The notes under the pieces are model-generated. The model did not search any database. It had not been told where the DNA came from and worked only from the letters and a program-made list of their open reading frames with translations. A stretch of 64,000 nt of DNA from Gemmatimonadota bacterium (GTDB taxonomy: Bacteria > Gemmatimonadota > Gemmatimonadetes > Gemmatimonadales > GWC2-71-9): assembly GCA_020351775.1 (NCBI GenBank), contig CP070666.1, positions 4,189,209 to 4,253,208 of the forward strand. Reading direction: 5' to 3'. Positions 8,661-18,366 of the stretch are shown here, piece by piece. Both the position numbers and the translations under genes were made by a program. Positions within the stretch are counted from its first letter, which is position 1. Each line of letters starts with the position of its first letter.

Positions 8661-10760
8661 TCACTTCCTTTGCAGCTCATCGGCAATACGATCGGCATCG
8701 TAGATCTTCCGCAACGCCTCGATGATCGCGGCCGAGTGCACGCTGACCGAGCGTGAGACCTCATCGGTGTATATGAACCTGTTTGGCAGCATCTCGATAT
8801 TCCCGTCGAAGATCAGGCCTACCACTTCGGCGTTCCGGTTGATCACAGGGCTGCCCGAGTTGCCGCCAATGATGTCGTTGGTCGAGACGAAGTTGAGCGG
8901 CGTAGCGAGATCTAGCTGATCGCGTCGCTCCTTCCACCGTGGTGCAAGCACCCACGGGTCTTGGTGGTCGAATTCCTCGGCACGGGCGTAGAGCCCGTAC
9001 ATGGTCGTCTTGTAGGGAGCGACCGTGCCGTTCATGGGATAGCGCTTCACAACGCCGTCGCTTATGCGCGGTGTAAACGTGGCGTCAGGGGGCAGTGACT
9101 TCCCATATGCGGCGAAGATCGCCTGACCCACGAGTTCAGCGCTGGCCGAGACTGTGGCGTCCAGGACAGCAACGCGCTCGGCCACTTCGAGGCTCAGCGG
9201 ATTGATGGCGCGTGCCATGGCGATCATTGGATCGTCCGATGCTGCGACCGCAGGCGAGCCCCCCTCCACGAGGGTGCTACGAGCCTCTTGTTCGCCCAAT
9301 CGAGTACCAGAGATCAAGGCCTCCGCAACAGCTTCCGGTGTACGACCGTTCAGTACTGTGCGTAAGAACGGATCGTCTTCTGGCAATGCGGCTTTGGCGG
9401 CGTGCAGCTGTGCGGTGAGGGTCATTTGCTCGACTTGCGTGTCGAATGAGACCTGGCCCAGGATCTGTGACCGCGTCCGGTCGAGTCGTTCTCCGCGGTA
9501 CTGTGCTAGCCGAAGGGAGTCAGGCAGGCGAGCCTGCCCGGGTAGTTGTACAATGCTGCCGGCCATCCCAAGCAGCTCTGAGCCGCCGAAACCGTAGAAA
9601 CTCTGCTTTGCCGCCAACTTAGCGCGTTCCTGCTGCGTCTCGGCAATCACATCCCAGGCGGCGCCGTACTTGGCCTGCAGCTCGGGATCGGCAGCAATTC
9701 GGCCCCGGAAATCGGCCTCGAAGGCCTCCTTCTTGGCCATGATCGAGGGATCGAGCAATCCGCGCAGATAGCCGCTCACTGCCTTGTAGGAGTTCTCCAA
9801 CATGAAGATCCGGTTCTCGTAGCGACGCCGGTCCTCCTCGCTCCGTGCTGCCGCCACACGGAGTACCTCGAGCTGTCGCTCGTAACCAGCCAACTGCGCC
9901 GGATATTGCACGTCGCGCAAATACTCCATCTGCGCCATGGTGAGCAGCCGACCGGTCGAGCCGGGGTTCCCGATGACGAACACCAACTCACCTTCGGCTG
10001 CGCCGTAGTCGCTCCAGGTGAAGAAGTGATCCGTTTGACGCGGAGCACCGTCCTCGTACACGCGGAACAGCGTCACGTCCAAGTCGTAGCGTGGGTACGT
10101 GAAGTTGTCCGGATCACCACCAAAGAACGCAGCTTGTCCCTCGGGGGCCATGACCAACCTGACGTCGTTGAAGCGCTTGTAGCGATACAGCGAATACATG
10201 CCGCCCTGGTAGAACCGCACGACCTGGCAGTTGAGACGGGTCGACTCACTGCACTCGTTCCGGATTGACGCCATGATCGAGTCACGCTGCTCGACCTGCG
10301 CTGCAGGATCGCTGACAGTCACGGCGCTGCGAATACGGTCGGTGATGTCCTCGATCGACAGCAACTGGTCCGCGTACATGCCGGGACACTGTTTCTCTTC
10401 TCCAAAGCTGCGTGCCACGAAGCCGGTCTCTTGGTAGTTGGAGTCCGGTGTCGATGCGGCGGATATGCACCGCCTGGCGCAATGGTGATTCGTCAGTAGC
10501 AGCCCGTCGGCCGAAACAAGCGACGATGAGCATCCCGGGATTCGCGCCGTAGAAAGTCGCACGTGATCAAGCCACGCTTGGTCGGGCCGGAAGCCGTAGG
10601 TAGCATCCCAGTATTCCAGCGGTGGAGCATCGAAGGTCCACATGGTGCCAAATTCTTTGACGAAACCGGTTTCCTGTGCTCGGATGGCTTGCGTGCTAGC
10701 CGTAAGCATTGCCGCTAGTCCAACGACGGCGGCGAGTTGACGGTAGCTGGATCGATTCAT
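8661..10760 (-). CDS. Secreted S46-family dipeptidyl peptidase (DPP7-like)
   Basis: 699 aa, the family's usual length. A signal peptide ends near residue 28 (AIRA/QE). The chymotrypsin-fold catalytic His is in LLTNHHC (about 92-93) and the catalytic Ser is Ser635 in GGNSGSP. The residue 18 positions after this Ser, described as Arg in Asp/Glu-specific DPP11 enzymes, is Gly here, suggesting DPP7-like preference for hydrophobic or neutral residues; this depends on my alignment by eye. S46 enzymes act in the periplasm, removing dipeptides from oligopeptides. With the S9 and M14 enzymes nearby it points to growth on proteins. Confidence 0.92.
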   Translation of the reverse strand: MNRSSYRQLAAVVGLAAMLTASTQAIRAQETGFVKEFGTMWTFDAPPLEYWDATYGFRPDQAWLDHVRLSTARIPGCSSSLVSADGLLLTNHHCARRCISAASTPDSNYQETGFVARSFGEEKQCPGMYADQLLSIEDITDRIRSAVTVSDPAAQVEQRDSIMASIRNECSESTRLNCQVVRFYQGGMYSLYRYKRFNDVRLVMAPEGQAAFFGGDPDNFTYPRYDLDVTLFRVYEDGAPRQTDHFFTWSDYGAAEGELVFVIGNPGSTGRLLTMAQMEYLRDVQYPAQLAGYERQLEVLRVAAARSEEDRRRYENRIFMLENSYKAVSGYLRGLLDPSIMAKKEAFEADFRGRIAADPELQAKYGAAWDVIAETQQERAKLAAKQSFYGFGGSELLGMAGSIVQLPGQARLPDSLRLAQYRGERLDRTRSQILGQVSFDTQVEQMTLTAQLHAAKAALPEDDPFLRTVLNGRTPEAVAEALISGTRLGEQEARSTLVEGGSPAVAASDDPMIAMARAINPLSLEVAERVAVLDATVSASAELVGQAIFAAYGKSLPPDATFTPRISDGVVKRYPMNGTVAPYKTTMYGLYARAEEFDHQDPWVLAPRWKERRDQLDLATPLNFVSTNDIIGGNSGSPVINRNAEVVGLIFDGNIEMLPNRFIYTDEVSRSVSVHSAAIIEALRKIYDADRIADELQRK

Positions 10761-10861
10761 GGTTTTGTCGCCTGTTGGATGTCGTGCGTTTGCCCGGACA
10801 TTGCCGGATTGGATCCCATCAATTTAAGCAGTTGCACCCATTGGGATCGGCGGGTTCTGAC

Positions 10862-11058
10862 GGGGAGCCCGCAGCGCTCGCTGCCGCCGTCGCGCTGAGA
10901 TGAGTGACGGCATCGTTATTGTTCGGTGTAACTGCAACAGATCGATGACAGTTACCGTAGCCCCACTCCTCCTGGTCCTGGTCGCGTTGGCAGCCAGCTA
11001 CGTGCCCGCCAGGCGGGCAGCAGGCTCGGACCCGATGCAGGTGCTGCGGCAGGAGTGA
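10862..11058 (+). pseudogene. Decayed C-terminus of a MacB/FtsX-type ABC permease
   Basis: No intact gene, but consecutive frames give family-typical pieces. One frame reads LAAAVALR, a TGA stop, then VTASLLFGVTATD (to about 10945). After a frameshift the next reads VTVAPLLLVLVALAASYVPA and then RRAAGSDPMQVLRQE, ending in TGA at 11058. This is the ending of ADOP/MacB permeases (LLFGV..TDP.., SYIPARRA..DPM.ALR.E). One stop and one frameshift within about 65 codons mark it as a relic; the rest of the gene is gone. It lies between two leftward genes. Confidence 0.7.
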
Positions 11059-11088
11059 GCGACCCGGCGACAGTGTGTGGCCTGCCTG

Positions 11089-12846
11089 TTACTGCCGCAG
11101 CCGCAGCCTGATGTTCCCGATGTGCAGATCACGGTAGGGTACTGCAACGGGGCTCATGCCTGCCGTTGCCAGTGTATCGAGCAGCGCCGGCCGATTGGGA
11201 AGCTCCCGGTCGGGTCCCACGCGCACCATCTCTCCGATCCGCTCCCACTCACCTGCAGGATTCCAGTCGTAGGCCAGGATGGTGTAGTCAGTCAATCCGG
11301 ATAGGATGAGCAGGTACTCGTATCCACCATCCTCGTCCAGCATCACCGGTGCGATCAGACAATCACCCTCCTCTTTGCAGTCACTGGTCTGGCTACGCGT
11401 GATGTCGGTTGCCATGAACTGCAGCAAGCCGGCCGGTAGTGCATGTTCGGGGTCCAGGAGTTTGATGTCGTCTGCGGTCAGGAGAACCGTGGGTCGAGCA
11501 AGCAGTTCACGATACGATTCCGCCTCGCGCGCTACGGATATTCTCTCGCGAATGAGTCTTGCCTCTGGGTGATCGCTCAGCTGCTCCAGCTCGGTCAGTC
11601 TCGCGTAGCCCGCGTGGCCGAGACGGAAACGGAGAAATCCGTAATCGAACTCTTGCGCATCGACCTTCCCTTGTGCCAGCCGCCTGAACTGGTTATCCGC
11701 ACTGAGAGACAAGGGGTCGAGCAGCGGCGTGTGCACCGCTACCACGCATGCGACTATGAACCACGTCATTCCCATGTTCACGCGTCGCACTGTGTCCATC
11801 CAGTCACCGCGGCGGATCAGCACTGCCACGGCGTATCCGATTGAGTAGAGTGCTGCGACAACGGCGAATAGCACGCCGTAGAATCGTGGAGGCGTGAGAC
11901 CGTATTGCCCGATCCGGAGGGCGAGTGCGTATATGGTAATTCCCGCGTACACCGGCATTGCCAACAGCGCAGCTTCGACGCCGAATCGCACGCGCCGATC
12001 GTACGGTGGCTCACCAGTGCCGTCCTGGTAGACGCCGTTGAGGAACAGGATCGTGAGACCGATGAGTGACAGCAATACAGCAGAGGCATGTCCCGTATCC
12101 CAAAGCGGCTGCAGTCCCGTGAATGGCAGGCTAACCAAGAACAGCAGGGCAATCAGCGCCAGGAGCGGCAACAGGGTCCGGAAGACCGCCAGAGTGATTC
12201 CACGCAGCGTATTCGTGATGCGTTCGCGTTCTCGGCCGAGTGCGACTCCGTAACCGAAGACGGTTGTCAGACTCATGCTCACGAAGGCTGCGTGAGTGAA
12301 TACGTCTTCGAAGAAGGTGATGTCGATCAGCTTGAAGAGTTCATACCACAGGTAGATGATCGACCAGAAGGCTCCGGTCAGGAGCGCGCCGATTCCCAGG
12401 ATGTAGAAGTTGTTCCAGCTGTGTTGAAACAGGTCGGTGTACGGATATATGCGACGCCCAGTCTTCTGATAGATCTGCAAGAACGGCAGCAGCACGTACA
12501 GCGCCATCGCCGTGCCGGCGATGAGAGTCGGAGCCCGCGAGTCGTCCCACTGGTACAGGACGTCGGACACGGGGATCTGACGCCAGACCCAGAACGCGAG
12601 TACGGCAAACACTACGGAAACGACCGTGGCAACGGTGGCGAGTCGCTTCACATCCAGTCCGGTCCAGGAAAGGTGGATTACAACCGCTGCGATCGAGACG
12701 ATAAAGACTGCTGCCACAGTCAGAGCAATTGCGGTAGGGTCCTCGGGCCAGAATTCGTGCGCGAGGTAGTAAACGAAACCCTGTATCAAGCCGGTCCCGG
12801 CGAGAACCAGGCGGGTTGTGCTGCTTGCCGACAGCTGCGAATTCAT
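11089..12846 (-). CDS. DUF4153-type polytopic membrane protein
   Basis: 585 aa. About eleven or twelve hydrophobic segments fill the first 370 residues; the last 200 are hydrophilic and probably periplasmic (the segment around FLRFRLGHAGYARL matches the DUF4153 style). The ATG is preceded by AGGAGA at the right spacing. Function is unknown; members occur in many bacteria as envelope proteins. It appears to be transcribed alone. Confidence 0.8.
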   Translation of the reverse strand: MNSQLSASSTTRLVLAGTGLIQGFVYYLAHEFWPEDPTAIALTVAAVFIVSIAAVVIHLSWTGLDVKRLATVATVVSVVFAVLAFWVWRQIPVSDVLYQWDDSRAPTLIAGTAMALYVLLPFLQIYQKTGRRIYPYTDLFQHSWNNFYILGIGALLTGAFWSIIYLWYELFKLIDITFFEDVFTHAAFVSMSLTTVFGYGVALGRERERITNTLRGITLAVFRTLLPLLALIALLFLVSLPFTGLQPLWDTGHASAVLLSLIGLTILFLNGVYQDGTGEPPYDRRVRFGVEAALLAMPVYAGITIYALALRIGQYGLTPPRFYGVLFAVVAALYSIGYAVAVLIRRGDWMDTVRRVNMGMTWFIVACVVAVHTPLLDPLSLSADNQFRRLAQGKVDAQEFDYGFLRFRLGHAGYARLTELEQLSDHPEARLIRERISVAREAESYRELLARPTVLLTADDIKLLDPEHALPAGLLQFMATDITRSQTSDCKEEGDCLIAPVMLDEDGGYEYLLILSGLTDYTILAYDWNPAGEWERIGEMVRVGPDRELPNRPALLDTLATAGMSPVAVPYRDLHIGNIRLRLRQ

Positions 12847-13138
12847 TGTCAGTCTCCTGAGAGGTTGCGCAGTGCAGGCCTAACGTAGGAGACTGTGCGG
12901 CGTTCAGCTAGGGGAGGGTGGTCGGCAAGCGCTCTGGGGGCCTGGGTCGGGCCTCAGGTGTCGCAGCTGGGATCGGGTGTTGGCCGTGTTTGCTGCCTAC
13001 CGGGTGCGGGACACCGAACCCGCGGTGCTGATTCCCGCGGCCAGTTACCGGGTAGCTGTCAAGTAGCCGCGTAGACGCGCGGTCGTACATCTGGTTCGGC
13101 TCCGGTGCCCACCACGCGTCCACACGTGCGCGCAGCTG

Positions 13139-13657
13139 TCAGAACATCCGCCCCACCGTACCCATCAGTACTGCTGTCACGAGCACCAAGAGCAGCCAGC
13201 CGACCAGGCACACACCGACGGCTCTCATCGTGCTCTTGTAATCGAGCGCCTGTCTCACGGCTACTACCATCGCGGCGAGCATCCAGAGGCTGACGACGAA
13301 TCCGATTAGCCAGCCGAGCCCCGGTATGATGGTGAGGATGCGAAGCAGGCCGGGTGACGCCGCGAAACCGGTGGTGCGTAGCAATTGCCCGATATCGGCC
13401 TCGGTCTGCGGCTCGGGAAGCATTTTCGTGCCAATTACGTATGTGACGAAGGCCCAAATGAACCATGCCACCAAGGCCATGAGCGCCCCGGCGATTGCCG
13501 CGAGGATCCCTTCTCCCGTGCCGAGGCCAGCGGCGATGCTCGCTAGAACCACGACCGTCATCGCCTGACCTATGGAAGTCTTGTCCGCTTCGACTTCCTC
13601 GTACGTGCGTGGGTTAAGACTCGCGGCCCCGACGATCCGTTCTGTGAAGCTTGCCAT
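13139..13657 (-). CDS. Yip1-like small membrane protein
   Basis: 172 aa with four or five hydrophobic segments and a hydrophilic head (MASFTERIVGAASLNP..). The pattern and length fit bacterial Yip1/YIP1-family proteins of unknown role. The frame continues upstream to 13846, but the ATG at 13657 has AGGAG nine bases before it and begins a conserved-looking protein, so it was chosen. It sits just downstream of the M14 gene on the same strand with a 199-bp gap. Confidence 0.72.
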   Translation of the reverse strand: MASFTERIVGAASLNPRTYEEVEADKTSIGQAMTVVVLASIAAGLGTGEGILAAIAGALMALVAWFIWAFVTYVIGTKMLPEPQTEADIGQLLRTTGFAASPGLLRILTIIPGLGWLIGFVVSLWMLAAMVVAVRQALDYKSTMRAVGVCLVGWLLLVLVTAVLMGTVGRMF

Positions 13658-13856
13658 AAAGCATATCTCCTGCAGAGAAAGCTGCGAGGCTGGGACACCG
13701 TCAGAGTACACCCCGCTGACACACTCCGCCAGGGTCGCCGACCGATCGCCTGTGCGCCCACACGCTGGACGTTCGAGTTTGCGCGTGTAAAGGTCTCGCC
13801 AATCGGCCATCTCATCCGTCGGTTCGTGAACAAGCTGAGGGCTCAAAAATCGGCTC

Positions 13857-15599
13857 TCATCTCACATACTGATTCCTCTCGTAGTCGTTGAAACGCTCGA
13901 CCAAGACCCCCTTGATGGCGGCCTTCTTCATCAGGCGATACATCGGAATCAACTGTCCCGGAGGACGAGGCCCTTCATCCCCACGGCGGGCGCGGTACCG
14001 GGCCATCCGTTCGATGTACTGCTGGGTCTGCTCCGCGGTCATCGCCTGGAGATAGGGATCCAGGTAACCCCAGGTGACGAGGTTGTCGTCTGTCTCAGGT
14101 TCGAGGATGTAGCAGATCAAATTGGATTTGGGCTGACCAGTAGGGACTAGGAACGAACCAGCGGGGAACTCGACAGTCTCAGCTCGCTCGACCGCTTCAA
14201 CTCGATTCAGATAGTGTCCCTGGAAGTACTCAGCGTTGTCCATCTCCGTGGCATAGTAGACCTCTACTTCCAGACTCACCGGCTCGGTCGTGCGTTGTAC
14301 GGCTATCTCGTGCTCCAGGAGTAACGGGACCACCGTGGCCAGCTGCGGGGGCAAGACGTAACCCCAGGGTCGAGTGGTGGTGCGGGTCGGCTGGAACTTG
14401 GTGAAGACGGGCAACGACAGCAGCTCGTATTCGACTACGCGGTCGCTGCCACCGGGTGCTGACTGTTCGGCCTGTGGCTCTCCCCATGCTATGTCGCGCC
14501 AGACCTCGGCTTCCAGCTTCACAACCTGTTCGTAGTCCAGCACGATTTGATCGTCGTCGCTGTCGTCTGCTCCGAGCTGGGTGGCTCGCTCCTTCGCTCC
14601 ACGCACGACTTGGCGTAGCTGCTGTGGCTCGTCCGCCGCAAACCGAATCAACTCGCGCTGGCCAATGTACTGTCCACGCACCTGATGACGGTATCGCTCC
14701 TCGCGCGGTATTGGGATCACTTCAGTGCCATCATTGATTATGCGGTGTGAACTCGATGGAGTCTCGAACAAGAAGTCCACGATGTTGGCGAGACCGGAGT
14801 ACACATGTTGCTTGCGCGGCTCGACGGAGGTCGGTCCCCAACCTGCAACCCCGTCAACCCTGGTCGGACCCGAGTACCAGAAACCATCGTAGTCTTCCGC
14901 CCTCAGCGCGGCACGAATGCGTGGCGCTATCGTCTCGTTTGCGAGGCGCATGATCTCCGCATCTCCCGCGGGGTTCATAATCGTCTGATAAGTTAGCGTG
15001 TACGGTGCTGCGCCACCGTGGTGAGTGTCGACGTGAATGTCGGGTTGCCACTCGTGGATCACCTTGGTCACTAGAGCCTGGATCTCCTGCGACTCGAGCT
15101 TCAAGTAATCCCGATTCATGTCGAGATTCTGTTCATTCTGTCTGCGCTGCTCTTCGGCGCCGTCGGGATTGATCGTTGGGACGTTGAGCACGACGACATC
15201 TTCGAGCAAAGGACGCAACTCTCCGAACAGCAGATCCCGCATGATGATGAGGCTGGCGTCCTTACCGGCCACCTCACCTCCGTGCACGTTGTTCACAATC
15301 AGCACGATCGGCTTGTCAGAGCCGATCAAGTCTGATGCCTGGTACACAGGAGGATTGGCCAGAATGCCCAGTACAACATCGCGGCCTCTCACAGTCTCGG
15401 CGATCTTCCGGACCTGCATCAATTCACTGCTCGCTCCCAACTCATAGACGAACTGCATCAGATCGTCGTACGTCGTTGGCCCGGCCCGGAAGTCGGTACG
15501 CTCGGCAGGGGTCTGATGCTGTTGGGCAGTGAGGTTCGGGGCGACGAGCACCGTGAGGAACGAGGCGGTGCTGATCACTGTGCGAAGTCTGGGGGTCAT
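13857..15599 (-). CDS. Secreted M14-family zinc carboxypeptidase
   Basis: 580 aa. A signal peptide ends near NLTA/QQ. The zinc ligands are His106 and Glu109 in VHGGE and a His in DTHHGG (about 193-194). The substrate-binding Asn-Arg pair is in NLDMNRDY, and NPDG precedes it, as in M14 enzymes. ATG at 15599 has GGAG six bases upstream; an ATG four codons earlier is less well placed. The enzyme should trim peptides from the C-terminus in the periplasm or outside the cell. The C-terminal 200 residues are an extra beta-rich domain seen in large bacterial M14 proteins. Confidence 0.9.
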   Translation of the reverse strand: MTPRLRTVISTASFLTVLVAPNLTAQQHQTPAERTDFRAGPTTYDDLMQFVYELGASSELMQVRKIAETVRGRDVVLGILANPPVYQASDLIGSDKPIVLIVNNVHGGEVAGKDASLIIMRDLLFGELRPLLEDVVVLNVPTINPDGAEEQRRQNEQNLDMNRDYLKLESQEIQALVTKVIHEWQPDIHVDTHHGGAAPYTLTYQTIMNPAGDAEIMRLANETIAPRIRAALRAEDYDGFWYSGPTRVDGVAGWGPTSVEPRKQHVYSGLANIVDFLFETPSSSHRIINDGTEVIPIPREERYRHQVRGQYIGQRELIRFAADEPQQLRQVVRGAKERATQLGADDSDDDQIVLDYEQVVKLEAEVWRDIAWGEPQAEQSAPGGSDRVVEYELLSLPVFTKFQPTRTTTRPWGYVLPPQLATVVPLLLEHEIAVQRTTEPVSLEVEVYYATEMDNAEYFQGHYLNRVEAVERAETVEFPAGSFLVPTGQPKSNLICYILEPETDDNLVTWGYLDPYLQAMTAEQTQQYIERMARYRARRGDEGPRPPGQLIPMYRLMKKAAIKGVLVERFNDYERNQYVR

Positions 15600-15815
15600 T
15601 GCATGCTCCATTCTGTGACGGCGGGTGTGGTGATGGCAACGCCGTTTGGGGTTGGATTAATGTAAAGGGGTGGATCAGGGAGCGGAGGGTGCGATGGGTC
15701 TGGGTCCCCGGACGCTGGGTCGCAGTGGTGATGGGCGTTGAGTGGAGACGTGCTCGAAAAACTGGTTGGGCCGCGCGAGACGGGCTTTTATCCCCGAACC
15801 GATCGTGACGATATC

Positions 15816-16172
15816 TCAGGAACCTCTTGTGGAGACACGTGTTTCCCATGGCTCGCGTGACCGTTGCCACGCATTGAGTCGGACATCCAGATCGGCGGGG
15901 ACCGTGGCAATGAGATCCCCCGTAGGTGAGACATAAAAGGTCGCGCGTCGGACGCCGGGGAGCTGACTGGTGGCGTAGTCGATAATCCAAACGAGGCGCC
16001 GATTGCCGAGTTCCTCTACACCTGCGAATGAGAAGCTCGAGCTCCGGCCTGCCAGCGGTGGCGCTGACCCTAAGAACTTCCCCACGGTCACCCGGGCCCC
16101 CGCGTACGATCCGGCTGTCAACAGGCCGCATATGAAGCCGAGCACAACCAACACCTTGAAGAGCTTGTACAC
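15816..16172 (-). CDS. Small membrane-anchored protein of unknown function
   Basis: 118 aa from a GTG start with GGGGA upstream. One membrane helix at about 4-22, followed by a hydrophilic domain containing LVWIIDYATSQLPGVRR and FYVSPTGDLIA. I do not recognise it. The frame is open to 16226, so a 136-aa form is possible. It lies 87 bp downstream of the PiT gene on the same strand and could be the last gene of that operon. Confidence 0.5.
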   Translation of the reverse strand: MYKLFKVLVVLGFICGLLTAGSYAGARVTVGKFLGSAPPLAGRSSSFSFAGVEELGNRRLVWIIDYATSQLPGVRRATFYVSPTGDLIATVPADLDVRLNAWQRSREPWETRVSTRGS

Positions 16173-16259
16173 CGGATCATCCCCACGGATAGCGCAGGGT
16201 GAATATAGGTCGGTCCCGTGACTCAAGAATGTGATCTGTGCCCACTTTGGGCCGGAACT

Positions 16260-17339
16260 TCACATCCCGGCAGCGGACATGACGGGCTGGTAGACGGGTT
16301 GCTCGAACACGTTCTGTACGAAGTACAGTGCGACGTAGCCGATCAGGGCCGCGATCGCGGGAGTGGCTAACCAGCCAAGCGCTATGTTGCGAAGCATCGA
16401 CCACCTTATTTGTCGGGCACCCTTCAACCCATGTGCGAGTGCTAGTCCACAGACCGCACCCACCACCGCCTGAGAACTTGAGACGGGTATCAACGGAATT
16501 GGGGGTAGACCTAGCCGGGTCAGCGATGCCCGCAGCAGCTCCGACGAGAAGACGAATAGCACCAATGAATGGGCCAGGACGACTACCCAGCCACCGACCG
16601 GGCCCACAGTCACGATATTTCTTCCTACGGTCATCATGACCCGTCGTGAGAAGAAGACTCCTGCGGCCACCGCCAGACCTCCCAACATGAACAACCTCTG
16701 TTGTCCAGTCAGAGTCAGAGCGCCAACTGAGATGTCTTCCAAGTTGGACGCCGGCACGAACACACCGACCACGTTTGCGATGTTGTTTGCACCCAAGCTG
16801 TAGGCACCCAGTGCGCCGGCAACCAGGAAACCAATCCGCGTCCATTGATCCAGCCACAGAGCATGTGGTTTGATTGCGCGTATACAATATTCGGTCAGCC
16901 GATATAACGCGACTGCGAACAGGCCCCCGAGTATTGGTGCTGCAACCCACGTACCCATGATCTTGGTGAGCACCGCCGGATCGGTTGCCGTGTTGCTGAA
17001 CAGATTCCAGCCAACGATACCGCCCACAACAGCCTGGGTGGTGGAAACCGGCAAGCCGAGCTTGGTCATGCCGTACACGGTGATTGCAGCTGCCAGCGCC
17101 ACCGTGAAAGACCCTCCCAGAGCGTTGATGGCTCCTAGTTGGCCCAGTCCGTGTGAGGCACCGGCGCCACTGACAACCGCCCCCACCACGACAAAGACGG
17201 CACAGACGAGAGCGGCGACGTAGAACCGTAACATGCGACTTCCCACAGCCGTGCCGAACACGTTCGCTGCGTCGTTGGCGCCCAGCGACCAGCCGAGCAA
17301 CAGGCCACTGGAGAGGAAGATGACGAAAGTGAGGTCCAT
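16260..17339 (-). CDS. PiT-family inorganic phosphate transporter
   Basis: 359 aa, ten to eleven membrane segments. The duplicated PHO4 signature is clear: GANDAANVFG at 20-29 with PVSTTQAVVG at 97-106, and the second copy GANNIANVVG at 183-192 with PVSSSQAVVG near 288. These proteins import phosphate (or metal-phosphate) with protons or sodium. It is shorter than E. coli PitA, lacking the large central loop, as is typical for PiT paired with a DUF47 gene. It follows the DUF47 gene by 19 bp. Confidence 0.94.
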   Translation of the reverse strand: MDLTFVIFLSSGLLLGWSLGANDAANVFGTAVGSRMLRFYVAALVCAVFVVVGAVVSGAGASHGLGQLGAINALGGSFTVALAAAITVYGMTKLGLPVSTTQAVVGGIVGWNLFSNTATDPAVLTKIMGTWVAAPILGGLFAVALYRLTEYCIRAIKPHALWLDQWTRIGFLVAGALGAYSLGANNIANVVGVFVPASNLEDISVGALTLTGQQRLFMLGGLAVAAGVFFSRRVMMTVGRNIVTVGPVGGWVVVLAHSLVLFVFSSELLRASLTRLGLPPIPLIPVSSSQAVVGAVCGLALAHGLKGARQIRWSMLRNIALGWLATPAIAALIGYVALYFVQNVFEQPVYQPVMSAAGM

Positions 17340-17358
17340 GGCGCTGTCCTAATGCAGC

Positions 17359-18018
17359 TCACACCGACCGTTTCACAGCATAGATTGCCAGTGCATCACC
17401 GGCGTCGTCGGCCTTGTCAGCCAAACGGTCGATCAGCCAGACATGCCCTCTGAGCTGCAGCTTGCGGTCGAGTCCCATATCGGACTGAAACAGCTGCTCT
17501 ATGATTTGGAGCGCGGTGCGCTGGGTCTCCTTCTCGTAGTAGTGGATCTTGTGGATATGGTCTCGGGCTGCCCTCGGGTCCCGAAAATAGCTGCGCGCCG
17601 CTACGACGACCTGCTCCACCGCCTCGGCGGCCATCGTCGCGCACTCGAGCCAGCCGTCGTGGAACTCGGTGGGGATCTCCGGACGTTCGATTCGCACCAC
17701 CTCCAGACTGTGTTCCATATCGTCGAGCAGCCGGTCCAGTGAACTCAGCAGACCGAGTACATCGCCGGAGGTGTCAGGCAGGAGCATCTCCGAGTACAGC
17801 GTCTGCCCGATTGTGCCGCGCAGCTTGTCGCCGCGCGATTCGAATTCGTCCAACTGGCGGTACTTCACCTCTGCTGTTTCGTCCCACCCACTGCGAATGT
17901 AGTGACCAATCGCGTGCTTGTAGGCGAGAGCCGCCTGCGATACGACATCCAGCATCTCGTCTATCTGTGACGCGAGGATACGTGTCCTGCGAAACGGACT
18001 GATCTTCAGTTCAGCCAT
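17359..18018 (-). CDS. DUF47 (PhoU-like) partner of the phosphate transporter
   Basis: 219 aa, all-helical, with the DUF47/TIGR00153 pattern (SQIDEMLDVVSQAAL, DDMEHSLEVVRIERP, and RLADKADDAGDALAIYAVKR at the C-terminus). DUF47 proteins are PhoU-like and almost always sit directly before a PiT gene; they are thought to regulate it. An AGGAGG lies 13 nt before the ATG, slightly far. First gene of the DUF47-PiT operon. Confidence 0.92.
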   Translation of the reverse strand: MAELKISPFRRTRILASQIDEMLDVVSQAALAYKHAIGHYIRSGWDETAEVKYRQLDEFESRGDKLRGTIGQTLYSEMLLPDTSGDVLGLLSSLDRLLDDMEHSLEVVRIERPEIPTEFHDGWLECATMAAEAVEQVVVAARSYFRDPRAARDHIHKIHYYEKETQRTALQIIEQLFQSDMGLDRKLQLRGHVWLIDRLADKADDAGDALAIYAVKRSV

Positions 18019-18366
18019 GGTGTTGCCATGTCCTCCTGTGATGCTCGTGCTATCGTCGGGCGTAAGCTAAGCTGGTGGATTACCTTGATCTCCCGTGCTA
18101 AGGACCGCATCACCCGTCGTCTGTTCCTTCGCTTCCCCTGCGGGACCTCCGGAATGTCGTAGAATTGGTGGTTCTGTGTAATATGTTCCCATAATCGATG
18201 TGGGCCAGCCCTCGATACTGCCTCGAATTGCCGCTTCCCGTCACTGGTATGCTGGTACACCTTTAGTCTGTGTCCGAGGTCGGTCTCGCCGCTGCTTGGT
18301 TGCCGCCCTCTCAGTATGCCTGGGTGTCCGCCGGGCCCGTCAGACCTTCAACTGGAGATTGTCGGC
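18019..18366. other. Divergent intergenic region, no gene supported
   Basis: 348 bp between the leftward DUF47/PiT operon and the rightward S9 peptidase gene. It holds AGGAGG for DUF47 (about 18028-18033) and an AT-richer stretch near 18165-18200 that could carry promoters. An open frame on the minus strand (18006-18260) overlaps the DUF47 start and shows no recognisable protein. Confidence 0.5.

Noticed and set aside
15612-15808. Plus-strand frame upstream of the M14 gene
   Set aside because: Trp/Gly/Arg-rich with no domain or ribosome site; the region is more likely the M14 promoter.
18006-18260. Minus-strand 84-codon frame before the DUF47 gene
   Set aside because: No ribosome site for it, no recognisable protein, and it overlaps the DUF47 start out of frame.
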